Below, piece after piece: positions 1 to 12,700 of a stretch of 64,000 nucleotides of DNA (within the stretch, counting starts at the first letter, position 1; each line of letters starts with the position of its first letter). The translations under genes and the position numbers were made by a program. The stretch lies in assembly GCA_037013495.1 (NCBI GenBank), contig CM072810.1, positions 54,360,843-54,424,842 of the forward strand, in the 5' to 3' direction. The notes beneath the pieces were generated by a model, which saw only the letters and a list, made by a program, of their open reading frames with translations, searched no databases and was not told the DNA's origin. The stretch is from Hippophae tibetana (lineage: Eukaryota > Streptophyta > Magnoliopsida > Rosales > Elaeagnaceae).

Positions 1-31
1 ACGAGGATGTTTTCCCCCATGCACGACACAA

Positions 32-46
32 GTCATTCTAAATGAC
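32..46. other. Dyad GTCATT-CTA-AATGAC, once per monomer
   Basis: Perfect 6-bp arms around a 3-bp centre. It is one of the best conserved parts of the monomer: most classes keep both arms, although single copies vary (GTAATTCT class in domain B, AAATAACC in some others). It could be a protein-binding dyad, but no binding protein can be named. Confidence 0.7.
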
Positions 47-180
47 CCTTGGAACCAACATAGAAAGGTTACCTACAACAACGAGCGCAGGGATGGTACT
101 TACCTCGGTTGCATCATTCCGTCTCTTTTAAGGGATATTCACCTCGAACTTGGGTTTTTATTCGATTCGAACCTGGGATC

Positions 181-199
181 ATGTTTTGATACCAAACAT
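181..199. other. Dyad ATGTTT-(7)-AAACAT, once per monomer
   Basis: Six-base arms flank TGATACC. In one class (next entry) the centre reads TGGTACC, which lengthens the symmetry. In the GAAACAGAACAT class the right arm is changed, so the dyad is lost there. Confidence 0.65.
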
Positions 200-226
200 T
201 GGAAAAATAGATAATCTTTCCTACCT

Positions 227-240
227 AAAGCTTAAGCTTT
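227..240. other. 14-bp perfect palindrome with two HindIII sites
   Basis: AAAGCTTAAGCTTT is its own reverse complement. It holds two abutting AAGCTT sites with CTTAAG (AflII) in the centre. It recurs once per monomer, for example at 524-537. Whole monomer classes carry fixed variants that break the right half (CTTAAGATTTC, CTTAAGCATTC, CTTAAAATTT) or the left half (AAATCTTAAG). Confidence 0.9.
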
Positions 241-527
241 CAATACGGGACACTTTAACTATCGCACTTAATCCTCGTTCAAAGCTCACACCAAGTCAAG
301 AGAATGTTTCCCCCCATGCACGACACAAGTCATTCTAAATGACCATTGGAGAAAACATAGAAAGTGTACCCAAAACAACGACCCCAGGGATGGTATTTAC
401 CTTGGTTGTATTATTCCGTCTCTTTTAAGGGAAATTCATCTCAAACTTGTGCTTTTATGGGATTCGAGCCTGAGATAATGTTTTGATACCAAACATAGGA
501 AAAATAGCTAATCTTTCCTCCCTAAAG
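231..527 (+). repeat. Representative 297-bp monomer
   Basis: One full period from CTTAAG to the next CTTAAG. In order it carries: the right half of a HindIII/AflII palindrome; the stretch TACGGGACACTTTAAC; a conserved TCCTCGTTCAAAGCTCACAC block; a C-rich run before CATGCACGACAC; the dyad GTCATT-CTA-AATGAC; a variable block (GAGCGCAGG, GTGCCCAGG, GACCCGAGG and others) that separates the monomer classes; CCGTCTCTTTTAAGG; the GATTCGA box; the dyad ATGTTT-(7)-AAACAT; and the A-rich AAAAATAGCTAATC, whose TAG and TAA stops close the open frames. The class-defining differences lie mainly in the variable block, the GATTCGA box and the palindrome. Confidence 0.9.
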
Positions 528-1044
528 CTTAAGCTTTCAATTCAGGACGCTTGAACTGTCACACTTAATCCTCGTTCAAAGCTCACTCCAAGTCACGAGA
601 ATGTTCTCCCCCATGAACGACACAAGTCATTCTAAATGACCCTTGGAAACAACATTGAAAGGTTACCCACAATAACGAGCCCAGGGATGGTACATACCTG
701 GGTTGCGTCATTCTGTCTCTTTTAATGCAAATTCATCTCGAACTTGTGCTTTTATGGGATTCGAGCCTGAGATAATGTTTTGAAACAGAACATACGAAAA
801 ATAGCTAATCCTTCCTACCTAAAGCTTAAGCTTTCAATTAGGGACGCTTGAGTTGTCACACTTAATCTTCGTTCAAAGCTCACTCCAAGTCACGGGGATG
901 TTTCCCCACATGCACGACACAAGTCATTCTTAATGACCCTTGGAAACAACATAAAAAGGTTACCTACAACAACGAGCGTACTTACCTCGGTTGCATCATT
1001 CCGTCTCTTCTAAGGGAAATTCATCTCGAACTTGGGTTTTTATT

Positions 1045-1076
1045 GGATTCGAACCTGAGATCATGTTTTGATACCA
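1045..1076 (-). promoter_or_regulatory. Minus-strand Pol III B-box match next to TGGTATCA
   Basis: Read on the minus strand, 1055-1045 is GGTTCGAATCC, an 11 of 11 match to the B-box consensus GGTTCGANTCC of tRNA genes and tRNA-derived SINEs. About 13 bp before it in minus-strand order lies TGGTATCA (1076-1069). The same pair recurs in every monomer of the GGATTCGAACC class. I see no convincing A box (only TAGC about 40 bp before it), and the bases around the loop do not form a full T stem. Whether it binds TFIIIC is unknown; it may be a leftover of the sequence the satellite arose from. Confidence 0.3.
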
Positions 1077-1476
1077 AACATATGAAAAATAGCTAATCCT
1101 ACCTACCTAAAGCTTAAGCATTCAATTCGGGACGCTTGAACTATCACACTTATTCCTCGTTCAAAGCTTACACCAAGTCACGAGAATGTTACCTCCCATG
1201 CACCACACAAGTCATTCTAAATGACCCTTGGAAACAACATAAAAAGGTTACCCACAACAACAAGCCCAGGAATGGTACTTACGTCGGTTGCATCTTTCTG
1301 TCTCTTTTAAGGGAAATTTATCACGAACTTGGGCTTTTATGGGATTCGAACCTGAGATCATGTTTTCATACCAAAAATATGAAAAATAGCTAATCCTTAC
1401 TACCTAAAGCTTAAGATTTCAATACGGGACGCTTGAACTATCACATTTAATCCTCGTTCAAAGCTCACACCAATTC

Positions 1477-3241
1477 ACGAGGATGTTTTCCCCCATGCAC
1501 GACACAAGTCATTCTAAATGACCCTTGGAACCAACATAGAAAGGTTACCTACAACAACGAGCGCAGGGATGGTACTTACCTCGGTTGCATCATTCCGTCT
1601 CTTTTAAGGGATATTCACCTCGAACTTGGGTTTTTATTCGATTCGAACCTGAGATCATGTTTTGATACCAAACATTGGAAAAATAGATAATCTTTCCTAC
1701 CTAAAGCTTAAGTTTTCAATACGGGACACTTTAACTATCGCACTTAATCCTCGTTCAAAGCTCACACCAAGTCAAGAGAATGTTTCCCCCCATGCACGAC
1801 ACAAGTCATTCTAAATGACCATTGGAGAAAACATAGAAAGTGTACCCAAAACAACGACCCCAGGGTACCTTGGTTGTGTTATTCCGTCTCTTTTAAGGGA
1901 AATTCATCTCAAACTTGTGCTTTTATGGGATTCGAGCCTGAGATAATGTTTTGATACCAAACATAGGAAAAATAGCTAATCTTTTCTCCCTAAAGCTTAA
2001 GCTTTCAATTCAGGACGCTTGAACTGTCACACTTAATCCTCGTTCAAAGCTCACTCCAAGTCACGAGAATGTTTTCCCCCATGAACGACACAAGTCATTC
2101 TAAATGACCCTTGGAAACAACATTGAAAGGTTACCCACAACAACGAGCCCAGGGATGGTACATACCTGGGTTGCGTCATTCTGTCTCTTTTAATGCAAAT
2201 TCATCTCGAACTTGTGCTTTTATGGGATTCGAGCCTGAGATAATGTTTTGAAACAGAACATACGAAAAATAGCTAATCCTTCCTACCTAAAGCTTAAGCT
2301 TTCAATTCGGGACGCTTGAGTTGTCACACTTAATCTTCGTTCAAAGCTCACTCCAAGTCACGGGGATGTTTCCCCACATGCACGACACAAGTCATTCTTA
2401 ATGACCCTTGGAAACAACATAAAAAGGTTACCTACAACAACGAGCGTACTTACCTCGGTTGCATCATTCCGTCTCTTCTAAGGGAAATTCATCTCGAACT
2501 TGGGTTTTTATTCGATTCGAACCTGAGATCATGTTTTGATACCAAACATATGAAAAATAGCTAATCCTACCTACCTAAAGCTTAAGCATTCAATTCGGGA
2601 CGCTTGAACTATCACACTTATTCCTCGTTCAAAGCTTACACCAAGTCACGAGAATGTTACCTCCCATGCACCGCACAAGTCATTCTAAATGACCCTTGGA
2701 AACAACATAAAAAGGTTACCCACAACAACAAGCCCAGGAATGGTACTTACGTCGGTTGCATCTTTCTGTCTCTTTTAAGGGAAATTTATCACGAACTTGG
2801 GCTTTTATGGGATTCGAACCTGAGATCATGTTTTCATACCAAAAATATGAAAAATAGCTAATCCTTACTACCTAAAGCTTAAGATTTCAATACGGGACGC
2901 TTGAACTATCACACTTAATCCTCGTTCAAAGCTCACACCAATTCACGAGGATGTTTTCCCCAATGCATGACACAAGTCATTCTAAATGACCCATGGAACC
3001 AACATAGAAAGGTTACCTACAACAACGAGCGCAGGGATGGTACTTACCTCGGGTTCATCATTCCGTCTCTTTTAAGGGATATTCACCTCGAACATGGGTT
3101 TTTATTCGATTCGAACCTGAGATCATGGTTTGATACCAAACATAGGAAAAATAGCTAATCCTTACTACCTAAAGCTTAAGATTTCAATACGGGACGCTTG
3201 AACTATCACACTTAATCCTCGTTCAAAGCTCACACCAATTC
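1477..3241 (+). repeat. Domain A HOR copy 2 (6 monomers, 1765 bp)
   Basis: Same monomer order as copy 1 plus a sixth monomer starting about 2945 with CCCCAATGCATGAC. It is 8 bp shorter than the standard 1773 bp because of a small deletion near 1863, where the variable block runs directly into TACCTTGG. Confidence 0.88.
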
Positions 3242-5014
3242 ACGAGGATGTTTTCCCCCATGCACGACACAAGTCATTCTAAATGACCCTTGGAACCAAC
3301 ATAGAAAGGTTACCTACAACAACGAGCGCAGGGATGGTACTTACCTCGGTTGCATCATTCCGTCTCTTTTAAGGGATATTCACCTCGAACTTGGGTTTTT
3401 ATTCGATTCGAACCTGGGATCATGTTTTGATACCAAACATTGGAAAAATAGATAATCTTTCCTACCTAAAGCTTAAGCTTTCAATACGGGACACTTTAAC
3501 TATCGCACTTAATCCTCGTTCAAAGCTCACACCAAGTCAAGAGAATGTTTCCCCCCATGCACGACACAAGTCATTCTAAATGACCATTGGAGAAAACATA
3601 GAAAGTGTACCCAAAACAACGACCCCAGGGATGGTATTTACCTTGGTTGTATTATTCCGTCTCTTTTAAGGGAAATTCATCTCAAACTTGTGCTTTTATG
3701 GGATTCGAGCCTGAGATAATGTTTTGATACCAAACATAGGAAAAATAGCTAATCTTTTCTCCCTAAAGCTTAAGCTTTCAATTCAGGACGCTTGAACTGT
3801 CACACTTAATCCTCGTTCAAAGCTCACTCCAAGTCACGAGAATGTTTTCCCCCATGAACGACACAAGTCATTCTAAATGACCCTTGGAAACAACATTGAA
3901 AGGTTACCCACAACAACGAGCCCAGGGATGGTACATACCTGGGTTGCGTCATTCTGTCTCTTTTAATGCAAATTCATCTCGAACTTGTGCTTTTATGGGA
4001 TTCGAGCCTGAGATAATGTTTTGAAACAGAACATACGAAAAATAGCTAATCCTTCCTACCTAAAGCTTAAGCTTTCAATTCGGGACGCTTGAGTTGTCAC
4101 ACTTAATCTTCGTTCAAAGCTCACTCCAAGTCACGGGGATGTTTCCCCACATGCACGACACAAGTCATTCTTAATGACCCTTGGAAACAACATAAAAAGG
4201 TTACCTACAACAACGAGCGTACTTACCTCGGTTGCATCATTCCGTCTCTTCTAAGGGAAATTCATCTCGAACTTGGGTTTTTATTGGATTCGAACCTGAG
4301 ATCATGTTTTGATACCAAACATATGAAAAATAGCTAATCCTACCTACCTAAAGCTTAAGCATTCAATTCGGGACGCTTGAACTATCACACTTATTCCTCG
4401 TTCAAAGCTTACACCAAGTCACGAGAATGTTACCTCCCATGCACCGCACAAGTCATTCTAAATGACCCTGGGAAACAACATAAAAAGGTTACCCACAACA
4501 ACAAGCCCAGGAATGGTACTTACGTCGGTTGCATCTTTCTGTCTCTTTTAAGGGAAATTTATCACGAACTTGGGCTTTTATGGGATTCGAACCTGAGATC
4601 ATGTTTTCATACCAAAAATATGAAAAATAGCTAATCCTTACTACCTAAAGCTTAAGATTTCAATACGGGACGCTTGAACTATCACACTTAATCCTCGTTC
4701 AAAGCTCACACCAATTCACGAGGATGTTTTCCCCAATGCATGACACAAGTCATTCTAAATGACCCATGGAACCAACATAGAAAGGTTACCTACAACAACG
4801 AGCGCAGGGATGGTACTTACCTCGGGTTCATCATTCCGTCTCTTTTAAGGGATATTCACCTCGAACATGGGTTTTTATTCGATTCGAACCTGAGATCATG
4901 GTTTGATACCAAACATAGGAAAAATAGCTAATCCTTACTACCTAAAGCTTAAGATTTCAATACGGGACGCTTGAACTATCACACTTAATCCTCGTTCAAA
5001 GCTCACACCAATTC
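3242..5014 (+). repeat. Domain A HOR copy 3 (6 monomers, 1773 bp)
   Basis: Full-length 6-monomer unit: five 297-bp monomers and one 288-bp monomer. By eye it differs from the following copy at only a handful of positions, for example around 3757, 4468 and 4870, so the two look more than 99% identical. Confidence 0.9.
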
Positions 5015-6787
5015 ACGAGGATGTTTTCCCCCATGCACGACACAAGTCATTCTAAATGACCCTTGGAACCAACATAGAAAGGTTACCTACAACAACGAGC
5101 GCAGGGATGGTACTTACCTCGGTTGCATCATTCCGTCTCTTTTAAGGGATATTCACCTCGAACTTGGGTTTTTATTCGATTCGAACCTGGGATCATGTTT
5201 TGATACCAAACATTGGAAAAATAGATAATCTTTCCTACCTAAAGCTTAAGCTTTCAATACGGGACACTTTAACTATCGCACTTAATCCTCGTTCAAAGCT
5301 CACACCAAGTCAAGAGAATGTTTCCCCCCATGCACGACACAAGTCATTCTAAATGACAATTGGAGAAAACATAGAAAGTGTACCCAAAACAACGACCCCA
5401 GGGATGGTATTTACCTTGGTTGTATTATTCCGTCTCTTTTAAGGGAAATTCATCTCAAACTTGTGCTTTTATGGGATTCGAGCCTGAGATAATGTTTTGA
5501 TACCAAACATAGGAAAAATAGCTAATCTTTCCTCCCTAAAGCTTAAGCTTTCAATTCAGGACGCTTGAACTGTCACACTTAATCCTCGTTCAAAGCTCAC
5601 TCCAAGTCACGAGAATGTTTTCCCCCATGAACGACACAAGTCATTCTAAATGACCCTTGGAAACAACATTGAAAGGTTACCCACAACAACGAGCCCAGGG
5701 ATGGTACATACCTGGGTTGCGTCATTCTGTCTCTTTTAATGCAAATTCATCTCGAACTTGTGCTTTTATGGGATTCGAGCCTGAGATAATGTTTTGAAAC
5801 AGAACATACGAAAAATAGCTAATCCTTCCTACCTAAAGCTTAAGCTTTCAATTCGGGACGCTTGAGTTGTCACACTTAATCTTCGTTCAAAGCTCACTCC
5901 AAGTCACGGGGATGTTTCCCCACATGCACGACACAAGTCATTCTTAATGACCCTTGGAAACAACATAAAAAGGTTACCTACAACAACGAGCGTACTTACC
6001 TCGGTTGCATCATTCCGTCTCTTCTAAGGGAAATTCATCTCGAACTTGGGTTTTTATTGGATTCGAACCTGAGATCATGTTTTGATACCAAACATATGAA
6101 AAATAGCTAATCCTACCTACCTAAAGCTTAAGCATTCAATTCGGGACGCTTGAACTATCACACTTATTCCTCGTTCAAAGCTTACACCAAGTCACGAGAA
6201 TGTTACCTCCCATGCACCACACAAGTCATTCTAAATGACCCTTGGAAACAACATAAAAAGGTTACCCACAACAACAAGCCCAGGAATGGTACTTACGTCG
6301 GTTGCATCTTTCTGTCTCTTTTAAGGGAAATTTATCACGAACTTGGGCTTTTATGGGATTCGAACCTGAGATCATGTTTTCATACCAAAAATATGAAAAA
6401 TAGCTAATCCTTACTACCTAAAGCTTAAGATTTCAATACGGGACGCTTGAACTATCACACTTAATCCTCGTTCAAAGCTCACACCAATTCACGAGGATGT
6501 TTTCCCCAATGCATGACACAAGTCATTCTAAATGACCCATGGAACCAACATAGAAAGGTTACCTACAACAACGAGCGCAGGGATGGTACTTACCTCGGGT
6601 TCATCATTCCGTCTCTTTTAAGGGATATTCACCTCGAACTTTGGTTTTTATTCGATTCGAACCTGAGATCATGTTTTGATACCAAACATAGGAAAAATAG
6701 CTAATCCTTACTACCTAAAGCTTAAGATTTCAATACGGGACGCTTGAACTATCACACTTAATCCTCGTTCAAAGCTCACACCAATTC
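5015..6787 (+). repeat. Domain A HOR copy 4 (6 monomers, 1773 bp)
   Basis: Exactly the same length and monomer order as the preceding unit. It differs from it by scattered substitutions such as those near 5357, 5530 and 6640. Two full units of equal length in direct succession establish 1773 bp as the domain A HOR period. Confidence 0.9.
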
Positions 6788-8272
6788 ACGAGGATGTTTT
6801 CCCCCATGCACGACACAAGTCATTCTAAATGACCCTTGGAACCAATATAGAAAGGTTACCTACAACAACGAGCACAGGGATGGTACTTACCTCGGTTGCA
6901 TCATTCCGTCTCTTTTAAGGGATATTCACCTCGAACTTGGGTTTTTATTCGATTCGAACCTGAGATCATGTTTTGATACCAAACATTGGAAAAATAGATA
7001 ATCTTTCCTACCTAAAGCTTAAGCTTTCAATACCGGACACTTTAACTATCGCACTTAATCCTCGTTCAAAGCTCACACCAAGTCAAGAGAATGTTTCCCC
7101 CCATGCACGACACAAGTCATTCTAAATGACCATTGAAGAAAACATAGAAAGTGTACCCAAAACAACGACCCCAGGGATGGTATTTACCTTGGTTGTGTTA
7201 TTCCATCTCTTTTAAGGGAAATTCATCTCGAACTTGTGCTTTTATGGGATTCGAGCCTGAGATAATGTTTTGATGCCAAACATAGGAAAAATAGCAAATC
7301 TTTCCTCCCTAAAGCTTAAGCTTTCAATACGGGACGCTTGAACTATCACACTTAATCCTCGTTCAAAGCTCACACCAAGTCACGAGGATGTTTTCCCTCA
7401 TGAACGACACAAGTCATTCTAAATGACCCTTGGAAACAACATTAAAAGGTTACCCACAACAACGAGCCCAGGGATGGTACATACCTGGGTTGCGTCATTC
7501 CGTCTCTTTTAATGCAAATTCATCTCGAACTTTTTCTTTTATGGGATTTGAGCCTGAGATAATGTTTTGAAACAGAACATACGAGAAATAGCTAATCCTT
7601 CCTACCTAAAGCTTAAGCTTTCAATTCGGGACGCTTGAACTGTCACACTTAATCCTCGTTCAAAGCTCACTCCAAGTCACGAGCATGTTACCTCCCATGC
7701 ACCACACAAGTCATTCTAAATGACCCTTGCAAACAACATAGAAAGGTTACCTACAACAACGTGCCCAGGGATGGTACTTACCTCGGTTGCGTCATTCCGT
7801 CTCTTTTAAGGGAAATTCATCTCGAACTTGGGTTTTTATTGGATTCAAACCTGAGATCATGTTTTGATACCAAACATATGAAAAATAGCTAATCCTTCCT
7901 ACCTGAAGCTTAAGTATTCAATTCGGGACGCTTGAACTGTCACACTTATTCCTCGTTCAAAGCTTACACCATGTCACGAAAATGTTACCTCCCATGCACC
8001 ACACAAGTCATTCTAAATGGCCCTTGGAAACAACATAAAAAAGTTACCCACAACAACTAGCCCAGGAATGGTACTTACCTCGTTTGCATCATTCTATCTC
8101 TTTTAAGGGATATTCACCTCGAACTTGGGTTTTTATTCGATTCGAACCTGAGATCATGTTTTGATACCAAACATATGAAAAATAGCTAATCCTTACTACC
8201 TAAAGCTTAAGATTTCAATACGGGACGCTTGAACTATCACACTTAATCCTCGTTCAAAGCTCACACCAATTC
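6788..8272 (+). repeat. Domain A-like divergent unit (5 monomers, 1485 bp)
   Basis: It begins like the other A units (GAGCACAGGG in the first monomer), but its later monomers carry many private substitutions. It lacks the 288-bp monomer, giving 5x297 = 1485 bp. Monomers near 7690-7980 (GTTACCTCCCATG, GTGCCCAGG) resemble domain B monomers. It looks like an older junction between the A and B domains. Confidence 0.75.
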
Positions 8273-9748
8273 ACGAGGATGTTTTCCCCCATGCACGACA
8301 CAAGTCATTCTAAATGACCCTTGAAACCAACATAGAAAGGTTACCTACAACAACGAGGGCAGGGATGGTACTTACCTCGATTGCATCATTCCGTCTCTTT
8401 TAAGGGATATTCACCTCGAACTTGGGTTTTTATTCGATTCGAACCTGAGATCATGTTTTGATACCAAACATTGGAAAAATAGATAATCTTTCCTACCTAA
8501 AGCTTAAGCTTTCAATACGGGACACTTTAACTATCGCACTCAATCCTCGTTCAAAGCTCACACCAAGTCAAGAGAATGTTTCCCCCCATGCAAGACACAA
8601 GTCATTCTAAATGACCATTGGAGAAAACATAGAAAGTGTACCCAAAACAACGACCCCAGGGATGGTATTTACCTTGGTTGTGTTATTCCGTCTCTTTTAA
8701 GGGAAATTCATCTCAAACTTGTGCTTTTATGGGATTCGAGCCTGAGATAATGTTTTGATACCAAACATAGGAAAAATAGCTAATCTTTCCTCCCTAAAGC
8801 TTAAGCTTTCAATTCAGGACGCTTGAACTGTCACACTTAATCCTCGTTCAAAGCTCACTCCAAGTCACGAGAATGTTTTCCCCCATGAACGACACAAGTC
8901 ATTCTAAATGACCCTTGGAAACAACATTGAAATGTTACCCACAACAACGAGCCCAGGGATGGTACATACCTAGGTTGCGTCATTCTGTCTCTTTTAATGC
9001 AAATTCATCTCGAACTTGTGCTTTTATGGGATTCGAGCCTGAGATAATGTTTTGAAACAGAACATACGAAAAATAGCTAATCCTTCCTACTTAAAGCTTA
9101 AGCTTTCAATTCGGGACGCTTGAGTTGTCACACTTTATCTTCGTTCAAAGCTCACTCCAAGTCACGGGGATGTTTCCCCAAATGCCAGACACAAGTCATT
9201 CTTAATGACCCTTAGAAACAACATAAAAAGGTTACCTAAAACAACGAGCGTACTTACTTCGGTTGCATCATTCCGTCTCTTCTAAGGGAAATTCATCTCG
9301 AACTTGGGTTTTTATTGGATTCGAACCTGAGATCATGTTTTGATACCAAACATATGAAAAATAGCTAATCCTACCTACCTAAAGCTTAAGCATTCAATTC
9401 GGGACGCTTGAACTGTCACACTTATTCCTCGTTCAAAGCTTACACCAAGTCACGAGAATGTTACCTCCCATGCACCACACAAGTCATTCTAAATGACCCT
9501 TGGAAACAACATAAAAAGGTTACCCACAACAACAAGCCCAGGAATGGTACTTACGTCGGTTGCATCTTTCTGTCTCTTTTAAGGGAAATTTATCACGAAC
9601 TTGGGCTTTTATGGGATTCGAACCTGAGATCATGTTTTCATACCAAACATATGAAAAATAGCTAATCCTTACTACCTAAAGCTTAAGATTTCAATACGGG
9701 ACGCTTGAACTATCACACTTAATCCTCGTTCAAAGCTCACACCAATTC
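8273..9748 (+). repeat. A-type 5-mer at the start of domain B (1476 bp)
   Basis: Five monomers in A order including the 288-bp one. It shares diagnostic changes with the 5-mer inside each domain B unit rather than with domain A: ATGCCAGACAC near 9182 and GAAATGTTACCC near 8930. It is therefore best read as the tail of a truncated domain B unit rather than a sixth A copy. Confidence 0.78.
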
Positions 9749-12700
9749 ACGAGGATGTTTTCCCCCATGCATGACACAAGTCATTCTAAATGACCCTTGG
9801 AACCAACATAGAAAGGTTACCTACAACAACGCCCCGAGGGATGGTATTTACCTTAGTTGCGTTATTTCGTCTCTTTTAAGAGAAATTCATCTCGAACTTG
9901 TGCTTTTATTGTATTCGAGCCTCAGATAATGTTTTGATACCAAACATAGGAAAAATTGCTAATCCTTCCTCCCTACAGCTTAAGCTTTCAATACGGGACG
10001 CTTGAACTGTCACACTTAATCCTCGTTCAAAGCTCACACCAAGTCACTAGGATGTTTTCCCCCATGAACGACACAAGTCATTCTAAATGACCCTTGGAAA
10101 CAACATTGAAAGGTTACACACAACAACGAGCCCAGGGATGGTACTTACCTGGGTTGCGTCATTCCGTCTCTTTTAAGGCAAATTCATCTCAAACTTGTGC
10201 TTTTATGAGATTCGATCCTGAGATAATGTTTTGAAACAGAACATACGAAAAATAGATAATCCTTACTACCTAAAGCTTAAGATTTCAATACGGGACGCTT
10301 GAACTATCACACTTAATCCTCGTTCAAAGCTCACACCAAGTCACGAGGATGTTTTCCCTCATGCACGACACAAGTAATTCTAAATGACCCTTGGAAACAA
10401 TATAGAAAGGTTACCAACCACAACGAACGCAGGGATGGTACTTACCTCAGTTGCATCATTCCGTCTCTTTTAAGGGAAATTCATATCGAACTTGGGTTTT
10501 TATTCGATTCGAACCTGAGATCATGTTTTGATACCAAACATAGGAAAAATAGGTAATCTTTCCTACCTAAAGCTTAAGATTTCAATACGTGACGCTTGAA
10601 CTATCACACTTAATCCTCGTTCAAAGCTCACACCAAGTCACGAGGATGTTTTCCCCCATGCACGACACAAGTCATTCTAAATGACCCTTGGAAACAACAT
10701 AGAAAGGTTACCTACAACAACGAGCGCAGGGATGGTACTTACCTCAGTTGCATCATTCCGTCTCTTTTAAGGGAAATTCATATCGAACTTGGGTTTTTAT
10801 TCGATTCGAACCTGAGATCATGTTTTGATACCAAACATAGGAAAAATAGCTAATCTTTCCTACCTAAAGCTTAAGCTTTCAATACGGGACACTTTAAATA
10901 TCGCACTTTATCCTCGTTGAAAGCTCACACCAACTCATGAGAATGTTTCCCCCCGTGCACGACACAAGTCATTCTAAATGACCATTGGAAAAAATATAGA
11001 AAGGTTACCCACAACAACGACACGAGGGATGGTATTTACCTTGGTTGTGATATTCCGTCTCTTTTAAGGGAAATTTATCTCGAACTTGTGTTTTATGGGA
11101 TTCGAGCCTCAGATAATGTTTTGATACCAAACATAGGAAAAATAGCTAATCCTTCCTACCTAAAGCTTAAGCTTTCAATTCGGGACGCTTGAACTGTCAC
11201 ACTTAATCCTCGTTCAAAACTCACTCCAAGTCACGAGGATGTTACCTCCCATGCACCACACAAGTCATTCTAAATGAACCTTGGAAACAACATAGAATGG
11301 TTACCTACAACAACGTGCCCAGGGATGGTACTTACCTCGGTTGCGTCATTCCGTCTCTTTTAAGGGAAATTCATCTCGAACTTGGGTTTTTATTGGATTC
11401 GAACCTGAGATCATGTTTTGATACCAAACATATGAAAAATAGCTAATCCTTAGTACCTAAAGCTTAAGCATTCAATTCGGGATGCTTGAACTGTCACACT
11501 TATTCCTCGTTCAAAGTTTACACCAAGTCACGAGAATGTTACCTCCCATGCACCACACAAGTCATTCTAAATAACCCTTGGAAACAACATAAAAAGGTTA
11601 CCCACAACAACTAGCCCAGGAATTGTACTTACCTCAGTTGCATCATTCGGTCTCTTTTAAGGGAAATTTATCACGAACTTGGGCTTTTATGGGATTGGAA
11701 CCTAAGATCATGTTTTGATACCAAACATATGAAAAATAGCTAATCCTTACTACCTAAAGCTTAAGATTTCAATACGGGACGCTTGAACTATCACACTTAA
11801 TCCTCGTTCAAAGCTCACACCAAGTCACGAGGATGTTTTCCCCCATGCACGACACAAGTCATTCTAAATGACCCTTGGTAACAACATAGAAAGGTTACCT
11901 ACAACAACGAGCGGAGGGATGGTACTTACCTCGGTTGCATCATTCCGTCTCTTTTAAGGGAAATTCATATCGAACTTGGGTTTTTATGCGATTCAAACCT
12001 GAGATCATGTTTTGATACCAAACATAGGAAAAATAGCTAATCCTTCCTACCTAAAGCTTAAGCTTTCAATACGGGACACTTTAACTATCGCACTTAATCC
12101 TCGTTCAAAGCTCACACCAAGTCACGAGAATATTTCCCCCCATGCACGAGACAAGTCATTCTAAATGACCATTGGAAAAAACATAGAACGGTTACCCACA
12201 ACAACGACCCGAGGGATGGTATTTACCTTGGCTGTGTTATTTCGTCTCTTTTAAGGGAAATTCATCTCGAACTTGTGCTTTTATGGGATTCGAGCCTCAG
12301 ATAATGTTTTGATTCCAAACATAGGAGAAATAGCTAATCCTTACTACCTAAAGCTTAAGATTTCAATACGGGACGCTTGAACTATCACACTTAATCCTCG
12401 TTCAAAGCTCACACCAAGTCACGAGAATGTTTTCCCCCATGCACGACACAAGTAATTCTAAATGACCCTTGGAAACAACATAGAAAGGTTACCAACCACA
12501 ACAAACGCAGGGATGGTACTTACCTCAGTTGCATCATTCCGTCTCTTTTAAGGGAAATTCATATCGAACTTGGGTTTTTATTCGATTCGAACCTGAGATC
12601 ATGTTTTGATACCAAACATAGGAAAATAGCTAATCTTTCCTACCTAAAGCTTAAGCTTTCAATACGGGACACTTTAACTATCGCACTTAATCCTCGTTCA

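Larger units (their letters stand above)
1..1476 (+). repeat. Domain A HOR copy 1 (5 monomers, 1476 bp)
   Basis: Copies are phased here at ACGAGGATG. This copy has five monomers, one of them the 288-bp type, so 4x297+288 = 1476 bp. It lacks the sixth monomer (marker CCCCAATGCATGAC) found in the next three copies. The window starts inside the array, so the true left edge is not seen. Confidence 0.85.

Noticed and set aside
224-256. CENP-B box near the palindrome
   Set aside because: AAGCTTTCAATACGGGA shares only the A and the CGGG of the core NTTCGNNNNANNCGGGN; the TTCG half is absent. Five of nine essential positions is not enough.
1-297. 148-bp half-repeat inside the 297-bp monomer
   Set aside because: I compared the two halves by eye. 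Only short words such as GTCATT recur, at a spacing of 81 bp rather than half the period, so there is no dimeric substructure.
1045-1126. tRNA gene or tRNA-derived SINE on the minus strand
   Set aside because: Only the B box is convincing. There is no proper A box, the T stem does not pair fully, and no cloverleaf or SINE tail is present.
1136-1393. Recurrent 85-, 72-, 63- and 62-codon frames across the whole window, possibly a small-protein family
   Set aside because: They are the same monomer read in fixed frames. The period is divisible by three, so frames reopen after every AAAAATAGCTAA. Many lack ATG, and small indels between classes alter them freely.
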